Shown here: positions 43,355 through 53,220 of the stretch, one piece after another
How positions within the stretch are numbered: position 1 is the stretch's first letter
Layout of the letters: every line of letters begins with the position of its first letter
Assembly (NCBI RefSeq): GCF_014203355.1
Contig: NZ_JACHIR010000001.1
Coordinates: 3,784,038 to 3,848,037 of the forward strand
DNA length: 64,000 bases
Reading direction: 5' to 3'
DNA from: Kutzneria kofuensis
GTDB lineage: Bacteria > Actinomycetota > Actinomycetes > Mycobacteriales > Pseudonocardiaceae
Translations under genes and position numbers: made by a program
The notes under the pieces: model-generated
Database searches by the model: none
Told to the model about the DNA's origin: nothing
What the model saw: the letters and a program-made list of their open reading frames with translations, nothing else

Positions 43355-46159
43355 CTATCCCTTCGCCTTGGCCGGGGCCTTCTTCGCGGCGGGCTTCTTG
43401 GCCGCCGCGGTCTTCTTCTCGGCCGTCGGCTTCTTCTCCGCCGCCTTGCGCGTGGTCGTCCGCTTCGGGGCCGGGCCCTTCGCCCGCTTCTCCGCCAGCA
43501 GCTCGGCCGCACGCTCGTCGGTCAGCTCCTCGACGCTGTCGCTCTTGCGCAGCGACGCGTTGTACTCGCCGTCGGTGACGTACGGGCCGAACCGGCCGTC
43601 CTTGACCACCATCGGCTTGCCGGACACCGGGTCGTTGCCCAGCTCCTTCAGCGGCGGCGCGGACGCGGCCGACTGGCGGCCCCGCTTCTTCGGCTCCGCG
43701 TAGATCTTCAGCGCCTCGTCCAGCGTGACGGTGAAGATCTGGTCCTCGTTGGCCAGCGACCGCGAGTCCGTGCCCTTCTTCAGGTACGGGCCGTAGCGGC
43801 CGTTCTGCGCGGTGATCTCCGCCCCCGACTCCGGGTCGGTGCCCACCACGCGCGGCAGCGACAGCAGCTTGAGCGCCTCGTCCAGGGTCACCGTGTCCAG
43901 CGACATGTCCTTGAACAGCGAGCCGGTCCGCGGCTTGGCCGCCTTCTTGCCGTTCGACCCCTCCGGCGGCTCCGGCAGCACCTCGGTGACGTACGGGCCG
44001 AAGCGGCCGTCCTTGGCCACGATCTCGTGCCCGGTCACCGGGTCGTTGCCCAGCGAGCGGCCCTCCATCGGGGTGGCGAACAGCTTCTCCGCCACCTCCT
44101 GGGTCAGCTCGTCCGGCGGCATGCCCTCGGGCAGGTTGGCCCGCTGCGACTCGCCGTCGACCTCGCGCTCCAGATACGGCCCGAAGCGGCCCACCCGCAC
44201 GACCACGGTGTGGCCGTTCTCGTCGGTGAACATCGGGATGGAGTTGACCTGGCGCGGGTCGATGCCCTCGACGCTGGCGTCGATCAGCTTCTTCAGGCCG
44301 CCGCCGCGGCCGACGGAGCCGTCCGGGCCGATGTCGCCGCCGAAGTAGAAGCCGGTCAGCCAGCTGGTGCGGTGTTGGTCGCCGGCGGCGATCCGCTCCA
44401 GCTCGTCCTCCATGGCGGCGGTGAAGTCGTAGTCCACCAGCCGCTCGAAGTGCTGCTCCAGCAGGCCGACCACGGCGAAGGCCACCCAGGACGGGATCAG
44501 CGCCGAGCCGCGCTTCCACACGTAGCCGCGGTCCTGGATGGTCTTGATGATCGTCGCGTACGTGGACGGCCGGCCGATGCCCAGCTCTTCCATCGTCTTG
44601 ATCAGGCTGGCGTCGGTGTAGCGCGGCGGCGGGCTGGTGGTGTGGCCGTCCGGGGACAGCTCCACCGCGGTCACCGCCTGGTCCTTGACCAGCTGCGGCA
44701 GCCGCCGCTCGGCGTCGTCGGCCTCGCCGCCGGCCTCGGAGTCGATCGACTCGACGTAGGCCTTGAGGAAGCCGGCGAAGGTGATCGTGCGGCCGGAGGC
44801 GGCGAACGTGCACTCCTCGCCGGTGCCGGAGGTGCCGGCGATGCGCACGCTCATCGTGGTGCCGCGGGCGTCGTTCATCTGCGACGCGATGGTCCGCTGC
44901 CAGATCAGCTCGTACAGCCGGAACTCGTCGGCGGCCAGCTCGTTCGCGACCTCGCCGGGGGTGCGGAACACCTCGCCGGCGGGGCGGATCGCCTCGTGCG
45001 CCTCCTGCGCGTTCTTGACCTTGCGGGCGTACTGGCGCGGCTTGTCGGAGACGTACTGCGCGCCGTAGAGCTGCGTGGCCTGGGCCCGCGCGGCCGCGAT
45101 CGCCGACTCCGACAGCGTGGTCGAGTCGGTACGCATGTAGGTGATGTAGCCGTTCTCGTACAGCCGCTGCGCGGTGCTCATCGTGCGGTCCGCGGAGAAG
45201 CGCAGCTTGCGGCTGGCCTCCTGCTGCAACGTGGACGTCATGAACGGCGCATAGGGTCGCCGGGTGTACGGCTTCTCCTCGACCGAGGTGACCTTGAGGG
45301 TGGCGTTGGCCAGCCCGTCGGCCAGCCGCCGGGCCTCCGCCTCGGTCAGCACGCGCACGTCGCCGGAGCTCTTCAGCTTGCCGTCCGGGCCGAAGTCGCG
45401 GCCGGTGGCCAGCCGCACGCCGTCCACCTGCACCATCCGGGCCGCGAACTGGCGGGGGTCGGCGTCCGCGCCGGCATCCAGCTGCGCGCCGATGTCCCAG
45501 TACGAGGCCGTGACGAAGCGCATCCGCTCGCGCTCCCGCTGCACCACGATGCGGGTCGCCACCGACTGCACCCGGCCCGCCGAGAGCTTCGGCATGACCT
45601 TCTTCCACAGCACGGGTGAGACCTCGTAGCCGTAGAGGCGGTCCAGGATGCGCCGGGTCTCGTAGGCCTCGACCAGGTCGGTGTCCAGGTCACGGGGGTT
45701 GGCCGCGGCGGCGAGGATGGCCGGCTCGGTGATCTCGTGGAAGACCATCCGCCGGACCGGCACCTTGGGCTTGAGCGTCTCCAGCAGGTGCCACGCGATG
45801 GCCTCGCCCTCGCGGTCGCCGTCTGTCGCCAGGTAGAGCTCGTCGACGTCCTTGAGCTTCTCCTTCAGCTCGGTGACCGTCGACTTCTTGTCCGGCGTGA
45901 CGATGTAGACCGGCTCGAAGCCGTGCTCGATGTCCACGGCGAGGTTGGCCCAGGGCTCGCCCTTGTACTTGGCCGGGATCTCCGCCGCCTTGCGCGGCAG
46001 GTCCCGGATGTGCCCCTTCGAGGACTCCACGACGAAGTTGCGGCCCAGGTAGGAGGCGATTTTACGGGCCTTGGCAGGCGACTCGACGATCACCAACCGG
46101 CGGTGGCCGGACCCGTTCGCCCCGGCACCGCTCTTGTTCGCCTTTGTCGATCCAGCCAC
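43355..46159 (-). CDS. topA: DNA topoisomerase I
   Basis: Type IA topoisomerase that relaxes negative supercoils. The 934 residues contain the TOPRIM domain (IVESPAKA; DGDREGEAIAWH at 113-124) and the catalytic Tyr341 in YITYMRTDS. The C-terminal domain has no zinc fingers but four repeats ending GRFGPY or GRYGPY and a Lys/Ala-rich tail, the actinobacterial arrangement. The GTG at 46159 is the only start near the family N-terminus. Confidence 0.98.
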   Translation of the reverse strand: MAGSTKANKSGAGANGSGHRRLVIVESPAKARKIASYLGRNFVVESSKGHIRDLPRKAAEIPAKYKGEPWANLAVDIEHGFEPVYIVTPDKKSTVTELKEKLKDVDELYLATDGDREGEAIAWHLLETLKPKVPVRRMVFHEITEPAILAAAANPRDLDTDLVEAYETRRILDRLYGYEVSPVLWKKVMPKLSAGRVQSVATRIVVQRERERMRFVTASYWDIGAQLDAGADADPRQFAARMVQVDGVRLATGRDFGPDGKLKSSGDVRVLTEAEARRLADGLANATLKVTSVEEKPYTRRPYAPFMTSTLQQEASRKLRFSADRTMSTAQRLYENGYITYMRTDSTTLSESAIAAARAQATQLYGAQYVSDKPRQYARKVKNAQEAHEAIRPAGEVFRTPGEVANELAADEFRLYELIWQRTIASQMNDARGTTMSVRIAGTSGTGEECTFAASGRTITFAGFLKAYVESIDSEAGGEADDAERRLPQLVKDQAVTAVELSPDGHTTSPPPRYTDASLIKTMEELGIGRPSTYATIIKTIQDRGYVWKRGSALIPSWVAFAVVGLLEQHFERLVDYDFTAAMEDELERIAAGDQHRTSWLTGFYFGGDIGPDGSVGRGGGLKKLIDASVEGIDPRQVNSIPMFTDENGHTVVVRVGRFGPYLEREVDGESQRANLPEGMPPDELTQEVAEKLFATPMEGRSLGNDPVTGHEIVAKDGRFGPYVTEVLPEPPEGSNGKKAAKPRTGSLFKDMSLDTVTLDEALKLLSLPRVVGTDPESGAEITAQNGRYGPYLKKGTDSRSLANEDQIFTVTLDEALKIYAEPKKRGRQSAASAPPLKELGNDPVSGKPMVVKDGRFGPYVTDGEYNASLRKSDSVEELTDERAAELLAEKRAKGPAPKRTTTRKAAEKKPTAEKKTAAAKKPAAKKAPAKAKG

Positions 46160-46319
46160 GCCGTCCCGCTCTCTTTTCTACCTGTGTCCCCAGCCCGCCA
46201 CTATGCACCGTCGCACGCCGGTGCCACGCAACACCGTGACGGACAGAGTGACATAACACAGCGCCGGCACCCATCAGGAGTAGTCCCCGACACCTTGTTG
46301 GAGGACAAACCCTGCCGAA

Positions 46320-46357
46320 ACGGCCCGTTCCGGAGGATACCCTCCGAAACGGGCCGT
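46320..46357 (-). terminator. Hairpin terminator after hppA
   Basis: A 17-bp stem with one mismatch (ACGGCCCGTT-C-CGGAGG against CCTCCG-A-AACGGGCCGT) and a 4-base loop, 15 bases after the hppA stop. It separates hppA from topA, which lie on the same strand. Confidence 0.85.
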
Positions 46358-46371
46358 ACCGGTTTCGTAAA

Positions 46372-48651
46372 TCAGCCCACGCCGTTGGCCACGGTCTCCG
46401 CCGGGGAGTCCGCGATCGACGTGCTGCGGCGCTTGGACACCACCACCGCGGCGATGATGACCACGACCGCCGCGATCGAGATGACGATCCGGATCGCCTG
46501 CGGGGCGTCCGGGGCGGCCAGCGCCACGATCGCCGGCGCGATCAGCACCGAGACCAGGTTCATGACCTTCATCAGCGGGTTGATGGCCGGGCCCGCGGTG
46601 TCCTTGAACGGGTCGCCGACGGTGTCGCCGATGACCGTCGCGGCGTGCGCGTCGGAGCCCTTGCCGCCGTGGTTGCCGTCCTCGACCAGCTTCTTGGCGT
46701 TGTCCCAGGCGCCACCGGAGTTGGCCAGGAACACCGCCATCAGCGTGCCGGTGGCGATGGCGCCGGCCAGGTAGCCGGCCAGCGGGCCGACGCCGAGCCC
46801 GAAGCCGACCGCGATCGGCGCCAGGATTGCCAGCAGGCCCGGGGTGGCCAGCTCACGCAGCGAGTCGCGGGTGCAGATGTCCACGACCTTGCCGTACTCC
46901 GGGCGGACGGTGCCGTCCATGATGCCGGGGTTGTCCCTGAACTGGCGGCGCACCTCGAACACGATCGCGCCGGCGGCCCTGGTCACGGCGTTGATCGCCA
47001 GGCCGGAGAACATGAACACCACGGCCGCGCCGATGATCAGGCCGACCAGGGTGCTCGGCGTGAACACCGCGAACGCCGCGTTCACGTTCGAGGCCACCAC
47101 GTCCAGTCCGGCGCCGTTGACGTACGAGCCGAACAGGGCGGTCGCCGCGAGCACGGCGGTCGCGATCGCGATGCCCTTGGTGATCGCCTTGGTGGTGTTG
47201 CCCACCGCGTCCAGCTCGGTCAGGATCTTCGCGCCGTCCTCGCTGACCTCGCCGGACATCTCGGCGATGCCCTGCGCGTTGTCGGAGACCGGGCCGAAGG
47301 TGTCCATCGCGACGATGACGCCGACCGTGGTGAGCAGGCCGGTGCCGGCCAGCGCCACCGCGAACAGCGCCACCGCGACGCTGCCGGAGAGCAGGAACGC
47401 GCCGTACACGGCGGCGCCGATGACGATCGCGGTGTAGACGGCGGACTCGAAGCCGACCGAGATGCCGGACAGGATCACCGTGGCCGCACCGGTCAGCGAG
47501 GTCTCGCCGACGGTCTTGACCGGCTTGTGCTCGGTGCCGGTGAAGTAGCCGGTCAGCCACAGGATGATCGCCGCAAGCACGATGCCGATGATCACCGCGA
47601 CCGCCGCGATCAGCGCCGGGTTGCCGCCGTCGGAGATTCCGTGGTTGAGCTTGGCGAAGGTGCTCGGCAGGTAGGCGAAGGCCGCGATGGTGCACAGCAC
47701 CGCGGAGATCACCGCGGAGATGTAGAACGAGCGGTTGATCGCCGACAGGCCGTTCTCGCCCGGCCGGGCCTTGGTGATGTAGACGCCGATGACCGCGGTC
47801 AGCACGCCGATGGCCGGCACGATCAGCGGGAACAGCAGGCCCTGCGAGCCGAAGGCGACCGAGCCGAGGATGAGCGCGGCGACCAGCGTCACCGAGTACG
47901 ACTCGAACAGGTCGGCCGCCATGCCGGCGCAGTCACCCACGTTGTCGCCGACGTTGTCGGCGATGGTCGCGGCGTTGCGCGGGTCGTCCTCGGGGATGTT
48001 CTGCTCGACCTTGCCGACCAGGTCGGCGCCCACGTCCGCGGCCTTGGTGAAGATGCCGCCGCCGACACGCATGAACATGGCGAGCAGGGCGGCACCGAAG
48101 CCGAAGCCCTCCAGCACCTTGGGGGCCTGGCCGGCGAAGGACAGCACGACGAGGGAGGCGCCGAGCAGGCCGAGGCCGACCGTGCTCATGCCGACCACAC
48201 CGCCGGTGCGGAAAGCTACGCGCATCGCCTTCTCGCGACCGCCCTCGGACTCGTTGGCGGCGGCGGCCACGCGCAGGTTCGCGCGGGTCGACAGCCACAT
48301 GCCGAGGTAACCGATGGCCGCGGAGAACACGGCGCCGATGATGAAGAAGACAGAGCGGCCGATGCGTTCGCCGATACTGTCCGCGGGAAGGAAGAACAGC
48401 AGCACGAAGACGATGACCACAAAGATGGCCAGCGTGCGGAACTGCCGGTTGAGATAGGCCGCGGCGCCCTCTTGAACGGCCTTCGCGATGTCCTGCATCT
48501 TCGGGGTGCCCTGGCCGGCGGCCAGCACCTCCTTGCGCAGCACGAACGCGATGGCCAGGGCGATGATGGCGACCACGGCGACCACACCGACGATGGTGTA
48601 GTCACCCCCGGACAGCGTTAGACCGCTGTCCGCGAGTTGAAGCCGGGACAT
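46372..48651 (-). CDS. hppA: Membrane-bound pyrophosphatase, H+-translocating, K+-independent type
   Basis: Couples pyrophosphate hydrolysis to ion pumping across the plasma membrane. The 759-residue protein has about 16 TM helices, the substrate-binding DVGADLVGKVE motif, DNVGDNVGD and the later GDTVGDPFKDTAGPA motif. The segment GNTTKA has Lys where K+-dependent enzymes have Ala, so a K+-independent H+ pump is expected. The ATG at 48651 has an AGGAGG site four bases upstream and is preferred over the ATG at 48672. Confidence 0.96.
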   Translation of the reverse strand: MSRLQLADSGLTLSGGDYTIVGVVAVVAIIALAIAFVLRKEVLAAGQGTPKMQDIAKAVQEGAAAYLNRQFRTLAIFVVIVFVLLFFLPADSIGERIGRSVFFIIGAVFSAAIGYLGMWLSTRANLRVAAAANESEGGREKAMRVAFRTGGVVGMSTVGLGLLGASLVVLSFAGQAPKVLEGFGFGAALLAMFMRVGGGIFTKAADVGADLVGKVEQNIPEDDPRNAATIADNVGDNVGDCAGMAADLFESYSVTLVAALILGSVAFGSQGLLFPLIVPAIGVLTAVIGVYITKARPGENGLSAINRSFYISAVISAVLCTIAAFAYLPSTFAKLNHGISDGGNPALIAAVAVIIGIVLAAIILWLTGYFTGTEHKPVKTVGETSLTGAATVILSGISVGFESAVYTAIVIGAAVYGAFLLSGSVAVALFAVALAGTGLLTTVGVIVAMDTFGPVSDNAQGIAEMSGEVSEDGAKILTELDAVGNTTKAITKGIAIATAVLAATALFGSYVNGAGLDVVASNVNAAFAVFTPSTLVGLIIGAAVVFMFSGLAINAVTRAAGAIVFEVRRQFRDNPGIMDGTVRPEYGKVVDICTRDSLRELATPGLLAILAPIAVGFGLGVGPLAGYLAGAIATGTLMAVFLANSGGAWDNAKKLVEDGNHGGKGSDAHAATVIGDTVGDPFKDTAGPAINPLMKVMNLVSVLIAPAIVALAAPDAPQAIRIVISIAAVVVIIAAVVVSKRRSTSIADSPAETVANGVG

Positions 48652-48896
48652 CCGTCCTCCTGGTGACGTCATGCGTGTTACAGCCGTCAGCGCCAGGAGC
48701 CGGTGTCGTGCGTCGGCTCCGACGCAGCGTGTGCACCCTCACACAAGGGTGCGATGCCGGCGGAGTCTATTGGTACGTCAAGGCGGCCAGACGATCAGTC
48801 CCGATCCGTTCACAGTCCGTTATCTACTTCGGGCTCTGTGAATCGATACAGGACACATCTGCGCCGCCTGGCGCGATGTGGCCGTGACCACCTTCC

Positions 48897-51266
48897 GTGA
48901 ATGCCCACTCGGCCGGTCGAGTGGTGTCGCACCTGTGTGCGAAGCTCGGGGCTGTGGGCGGAACCGAGCGTGGTCGCGAACTGCTGCGGCGCGTCCTGGC
49001 CGGGGTCCCGGCGGGCGAGTCGCCGCTGACGCACGTCACCGACCAGCCCGAGCGGCGCGGCCGGCACGCCGACTGGCCGGCGTGGGCCGATCATGGGCTG
49101 GTCAGCGCGCTGCGCGAGGGCGGCGTCGAGCGGCCGTGGACGCACCAGGCGCGGGCCGCCGAGCTCGCCTGGTCGGGAAAACATGTGGTCCTCGCCACAG
49201 GGACGGCGTCCGGGAAGTCGCTCGGGTACCAGCTGCCGGTGTTGAGCCGTCTGGCTGAAGACCCGCGGGCGACCGCGTTGTACCTGGCCCCGACCAAGGC
49301 GCTCGGCGCCGACCAGCTCCGGTCCGTGCGGGCGTTCGACATCGAGGGAGTGCGCGCCGCGTCGTTCGACGGCGACACCCCGATGGTCGAGCGGGACTGG
49401 GTGCGGGCGCACTCCCGCTGGGTGTTCACCAACCCCGACATGCTGCACCGGGGCGTGTTGCCCAACCACGCCCGTTGGGCGACGTTCTTCCGCCGGCTGA
49501 CCTACGTGGTCGTCGACGAGTGCCACTCCTACCGCGGCGTCTTCGGCTCGCACGTGGCGCTGCTGCTGCGCCGCCTTCGTCGGGTCGCCGCCAAGTACGG
49601 GGCCTCACCCGTCTTCGTGCTGGCTTCGGCCACCGTCGCCGACCCGGCCGGCTCCGCCGAGCGGCTCTGCGGCCTCTCGTTCGAGGCCATCGACGAGGAC
49701 GCCTCGCCTCGGGGTGAGCGGACCGTCGCACTGTGGGAGCCGCCGCTGCTGGAGGAACTCGCCGGCGAGAACGGCGCCCCCATCCGTCGGGCCGCCGGCA
49801 CCGAGGCCGCCCGCATCCTCGCCGACCTCGTCATCGAGAAGGCCCGCACCCTGGCGTTCGTGCGCTCCCGTCGCGGCGCCGAGCTGACCGCGCTGGCCGC
49901 CCGTCGCATCCTGGCCGAGGTGGATGACGATCTCGTCGGCCGCGTCGCCGCCTACCGCGCCGGTTTCCTGCCCGAGGAGCGCCGAGCGCTGGAGCGTTCA
50001 CTCGCCGAGGGCCAACTTCTCGGCGTCGCCACCACCAACGCCCTGGAACTCGGCGTCGACATCGCGGGGTTGGACGCCGTCGTCGTCGCCGGCTATCCCG
50101 GCACCCTCGCGTCGTTCTGGCAGCAGGCCGGTCGCGCCGGCCGTACCGGCGACGGTTCGCTGGTCGTGTTCGTGGCCAGGGACGATCCGCTCGACACGTA
50201 CCTCGTGCACCATCCCGCCGCCGTGCTGGACAAGCCCGTCGAGGCCACCGTGCTCGACCCCGTCAACCCGTACGTGCTGGCCCCACAGCTCGCCTGCGCC
50301 GCCTCCGAGCTGCCGCTCACCCCGGACTGCCTCGCCACCTTCGGCGGTGCCTCCCGGGAGATCGTCGACGACCTGGTTCGCGACGGCCTGCTCCGGAAAC
50401 GCCCCACCGGCTGGTACTGGACCTCTCGGGAGCGTCCTCACGCCGGTGTCGACATCCGCGGCTCCGGCGGCGAGCAGATCGCCGTCGTCGAGGGCGATTC
50501 CGGGCGCATGCTCGGCACCGTCGACCCCGGCTCCGCCACCTGGCAGGTCCATCCCGGCGCGCTGTACCTGCACCAGGGCACCTCTTACGTCGTCGACGTG
50601 CTCGACCTGGAGGACGGGTTGGCGTTGGTGCACGCCGAGGACCCCGAGTGGACCACCCAGCCCCGCAACGTCGTGGACATCTCCGTCGTCCACACCGCCC
50701 AGCAGGAGCGCTTCCCCGACGGCGTCACCGTCTGCCTCGGCGAGGTCGACGTCACCTCACAGGTCGTCGGTTACCTGCGCAAGCTCCCGTCCGGCCGGGT
50801 CATCGACCAGGTGCCGCTCGACCTACCGTCGCAGACCCTGCGCACCCGGAGCGTCTGGTACACCGTCAGCGAGGACCTGCTCGCCGCTGCCGGCATCGAT
50901 CCGCCGCGTGTGCCCGGCGCCCTGCACGCCGCCGAACACGCCGCCATCGGCCTTCTGCCCTTGTTCGCCACCTGCGACCGCTGGGACATCGGCGGCGTTT
51001 CCACCGCCATGCACCCCGACACCGGCGCTGCCACCGTGTTCGTCCACGACGGCCACCCCGGCGGCGCCGGCTTCGCCGACCGCGGCCACGCCGCGCTGGT
51101 TCCCTGGCTCACCGCCACCCGCGAGGCCATCGCCTCCTGCGAGTGCCTGATGGGCTGCCCCTCCTGCGTCCAGTCCCCCAAGTGCGGCAACGGAAACGAG
51201 CCCCTGGACAAGGAAGGGGCCGTAGCGGTCCTGACCGCTGTCCTGGATGTGATCACGCCGAAGTAG
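48897..51266 (+). CDS. DEAD/DEAH-box helicase with DUF1998/MZB zinc domain (MrfA/YprA type)
   Basis: A 789-residue superfamily 2 helicase. Motifs: TGTASGKSL (I), PTKALGADQL (Ia), DECH in VVVDECHSY (II), SATVADP (III), TNALELGVDIAGLD (V) and QQAGRAGRTG (VI). The C-terminus has a four-cysteine cluster CECLMGCPSCVQSPKC, as in MrfA-like 3'-5' helicases for mitomycin-type damage repair. The start is uncertain: the GTG at 48897 lacks a clear ribosome site and later GTGs would trim 10-20 residues. It opens the conserved helicase/tad neighbourhood known from mycobacteria. Confidence 0.92.
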   Translation: MNAHSAGRVVSHLCAKLGAVGGTERGRELLRRVLAGVPAGESPLTHVTDQPERRGRHADWPAWADHGLVSALREGGVERPWTHQARAAELAWSGKHVVLATGTASGKSLGYQLPVLSRLAEDPRATALYLAPTKALGADQLRSVRAFDIEGVRAASFDGDTPMVERDWVRAHSRWVFTNPDMLHRGVLPNHARWATFFRRLTYVVVDECHSYRGVFGSHVALLLRRLRRVAAKYGASPVFVLASATVADPAGSAERLCGLSFEAIDEDASPRGERTVALWEPPLLEELAGENGAPIRRAAGTEAARILADLVIEKARTLAFVRSRRGAELTALAARRILAEVDDDLVGRVAAYRAGFLPEERRALERSLAEGQLLGVATTNALELGVDIAGLDAVVVAGYPGTLASFWQQAGRAGRTGDGSLVVFVARDDPLDTYLVHHPAAVLDKPVEATVLDPVNPYVLAPQLACAASELPLTPDCLATFGGASREIVDDLVRDGLLRKRPTGWYWTSRERPHAGVDIRGSGGEQIAVVEGDSGRMLGTVDPGSATWQVHPGALYLHQGTSYVVDVLDLEDGLALVHAEDPEWTTQPRNVVDISVVHTAQQERFPDGVTVCLGEVDVTSQVVGYLRKLPSGRVIDQVPLDLPSQTLRTRSVWYTVSEDLLAAAGIDPPRVPGALHAAEHAAIGLLPLFATCDRWDIGGVSTAMHPDTGAATVFVHDGHPGGAGFADRGHAALVPWLTATREAIASCECLMGCPSCVQSPKCGNGNEPLDKEGAVAVLTAVLDVITPK

Positions 51267-51327
51267 TCGGGCCGGGGAGATAGTCGGGCCGGCGATTGCG
51301 CTTTTCGGCTGTCCGTAACGTCATGGG

Positions 51328-51363
51328 GCACCGGGGGGCGCCTTTCGGCGCGCACCCCGGTGC
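51328..51363 (+). terminator. Hairpin terminator after the helicase gene
   Basis: Stem GCACCGGGG / CCCCGGTGC extended inside by GCGCC / GGCGC, with an internal loop and a TTTC loop, about 60 bases after the helicase stop. No T-tract. Confidence 0.7.
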
Positions 51364-51408
51364 ACTCCATACCGCCGAACACTCGGCCATCGCCTGCGAC
51401 CGCGTTGT

Positions 51409-51666
51409 GTGAGCGACCGTCGAGGGTGGTGTGCCGACCGCGGTGCGCTCGCGGACACCAGGGAGGCGGTGGTGTCCGGCGCGGCGGTCGCCCTCGGGGA
51501 CCGGCGGGTATGGTCCCGTCCCGGTCGCTACCGGGAGGCGATCTTTCGGTGCTGGTGTTCGGCTGTGCACCTGTCCCGCGTCCGCGTCGCCCACGAGCGG
51601 GAACGGCGGGCGGACGGTCGGGCAGGGTTGGTGCGGTGGCTGCGTCGGGTCCCGCGCTCGGGGTAG
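51409..51666 (+). CDS. Possible small Arg/Trp-rich protein, 85 residues
   Basis: Open frame with a GTG start in the 440-base gap between the helicase and the prim-pol gene. About 83 percent of codons end in G or C. The product is very rich in Arg (MSDRRGWCADRGALAD start, VRWLRRVPRSG end) and matches no family. No clear ribosome site. It may be a composition artefact. Confidence 0.3.
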   Translation: MSDRRGWCADRGALADTREAVVSGAAVALGDRRVWSRPGRYREAIFRCWCSAVHLSRVRVAHERERRADGRAGLVRWLRRVPRSG

Positions 51667-51709
51667 TCGCGGGAGGACGTCACGGGGCCCGGCGCAGCCG
51701 GCAGGGCGA

Positions 51710-52348
51710 TCAGAAGGAGTCGGCCGCCACGAGACGCTGGGCGGAGGTACCCAGCATCTCGCCGACGTGATCCGGTCGGGTGGCCTCGACGAGGGCCTCC
51801 TGCACGACCTGGGAATCCGGCAGCGACCAACCGCAGACCTCGGGCTTCACCCGCCAGTGCACGACACCGTGCTGGAAGGGCGTGGGCGGCAACGGGATCC
51901 AGCTGTTCAGGCCGTGCAACACGACATCGCCGCGTCCGGCGAGTTCGGCCGACAGCTCCTGGCCCGAGTTGACCAGGAACATCCACTTGCCGGCAGGGGT
52001 GGCGGCGATCGGCACCGGCACGCCGGTCGTGCGGAGCACGCTCGCCACGCGACGGCCCAGCTCGGCGTCCACCTCGATGGCGTCCACCACGTAACCGGTG
52101 GCGACCAGCAGGCTGTACCGACGCCCGGTCCACCAGGCGGCGACCTGCTCGGGCTTGGTGCCGACCCGGTCGACCCAGTCACGGTGCACCGGCACCGGGC
52201 CGGTCTGCTCGACGCCGTCCCTGCCCGCCCACTGCGAGCCCGTCGGATAGGTGCCCGGCAGCACCGGCCATCCGCGCCACGCGAGGCCCATCGCCTCAGC
52301 ACGCAGCTCGATGCGGAACGCGCCGCGCCAGCTATCCGACCAATCCAT
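51710..52348 (-). CDS. Prim-pol-like protein (bifunctional DNA primase/polymerase N-terminal domain)
   Basis: A 212-residue protein resembling the stand-alone prim-pol domains common in actinobacteria: LAWRGWPVLPGTYPTG at the front matches the family start, and DAIEVDAELGRRV could hold the acidic catalytic pair. The WRVKPEVCGWSLPDS region follows later. A helicase domain is absent, so a role in replication is unproven. An AGGAGG site lies nine bases before the ATG at 52348. Confidence 0.72.
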   Translation of the reverse strand: MDWSDSWRGAFRIELRAEAMGLAWRGWPVLPGTYPTGSQWAGRDGVEQTGPVPVHRDWVDRVGTKPEQVAAWWTGRRYSLLVATGYVVDAIEVDAELGRRVASVLRTTGVPVPIAATPAGKWMFLVNSGQELSAELAGRGDVVLHGLNSWIPLPPTPFQHGVVHWRVKPEVCGWSLPDSQVVQEALVEATRPDHVGEMLGTSAQRLVAADSF

Positions 52349-52608
52349 CTTCTGTCGCCTCCTTGACTGTCAGGCGCCGTGTCGGCGCCCACAACACACT
52401 CAACGGCATCCGGTACCGGGTCCGTAACCCCGCGTCGACCACTGGTAGCTGACGGACGGCGAGTGATGTGTCGAACAGCGATGGGCTGAACGGTGGACGG
52501 CAGCCCATCCCGCGCCGACGGGGCAGCGCCGAAGAGTGACGACACGCGGCCAACCGGGTGTGACACCACTCACCGCTGCTGAACGACCGCTCGTCGTGTC
52601 ATCGCCGG

Positions 52609-53085
52609 TCAACGGCCGCCGGGCACTTCAGCCGGACCTGCGCGGGCATGGGCGTTGGCCGTGCCGGACAGCACCGCCCATCCCGGCGGGCGGGCCGACA
52701 CCTCGACGTACGCCTCCCACCCGGCGACGCGACAAGCGGTCGTCGTGGCCGACATCCGCTCGGCGACCCAGCGGGCCCGCTCGCAGGCCCCGTCGGTCCC
52801 GGCGGCCAGTTGACCGGCCGCCGCAAGCGCCGCCAGGTCCGCCGCCGCCGCGACCCGATGCCGGGTCAGCACTGCCCCGCCGACCTGGATCCCGAGCACC
52901 ACGAGCAGCATCAGCGCCGCGATCACCCCGGCGCCGAGCACCGTGGCCACGCCTCGGTCGTCCCGCAACCGCTCGCCCCAGGTTCCCGCGCCACGCCTGC
53001 TCTCACCGGAAGCACCGCGACCGCGCTGCCGACCACCCAGACCGCGTCCCCGGCCAGCCAGACCGCGCTGCCGGTCATCCGTCAT
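52609..53085 (-). CDS. TadE-like pseudopilin-type protein (helicase/secretion neighbourhood)
   Basis: A 158-residue protein with an Arg/Gly-rich N-terminus, the TadE-type junction DDRGVATVLGAGVIAALMLLVVLGIQ and a following extracytoplasmic part with two cysteines. It corresponds in position to the last gene of the mycobacterial Rv3654c-Rv3660c locus. ATG at 53085 chosen; an in-frame TTG at 53103 is possible. It is separated by 135 bases from the next tad gene upstream. Confidence 0.8.
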   Translation of the reverse strand: MTDDRQRGLAGRGRGLGGRQRGRGASGESRRGAGTWGERLRDDRGVATVLGAGVIAALMLLVVLGIQVGGAVLTRHRVAAAADLAALAAAGQLAAGTDGACERARWVAERMSATTTACRVAGWEAYVEVSARPPGWAVLSGTANAHARAGPAEVPGGR

Positions 53086-53220
53086 CGACTCGCCCCGGTC
53101 CAATCACTACGACCTCCTCACTGTCGGGCCCGCACACCTGCCGGCCGTCGCACAACGGCGGTGCCGGTAGCGCCGCAGCCACGCCACTCGCTTCGAGCAC
53201 GCCGCCTCCCTGGTCCTCCG

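Noticed and set aside
51267-51709. Expected cold-shock gene (cspA) next to the helicase, as in mycobacteria
   Set aside because: No frame here encodes the GTVKWFN-type cold-shock signature; the order differs from mycobacteria at this point.
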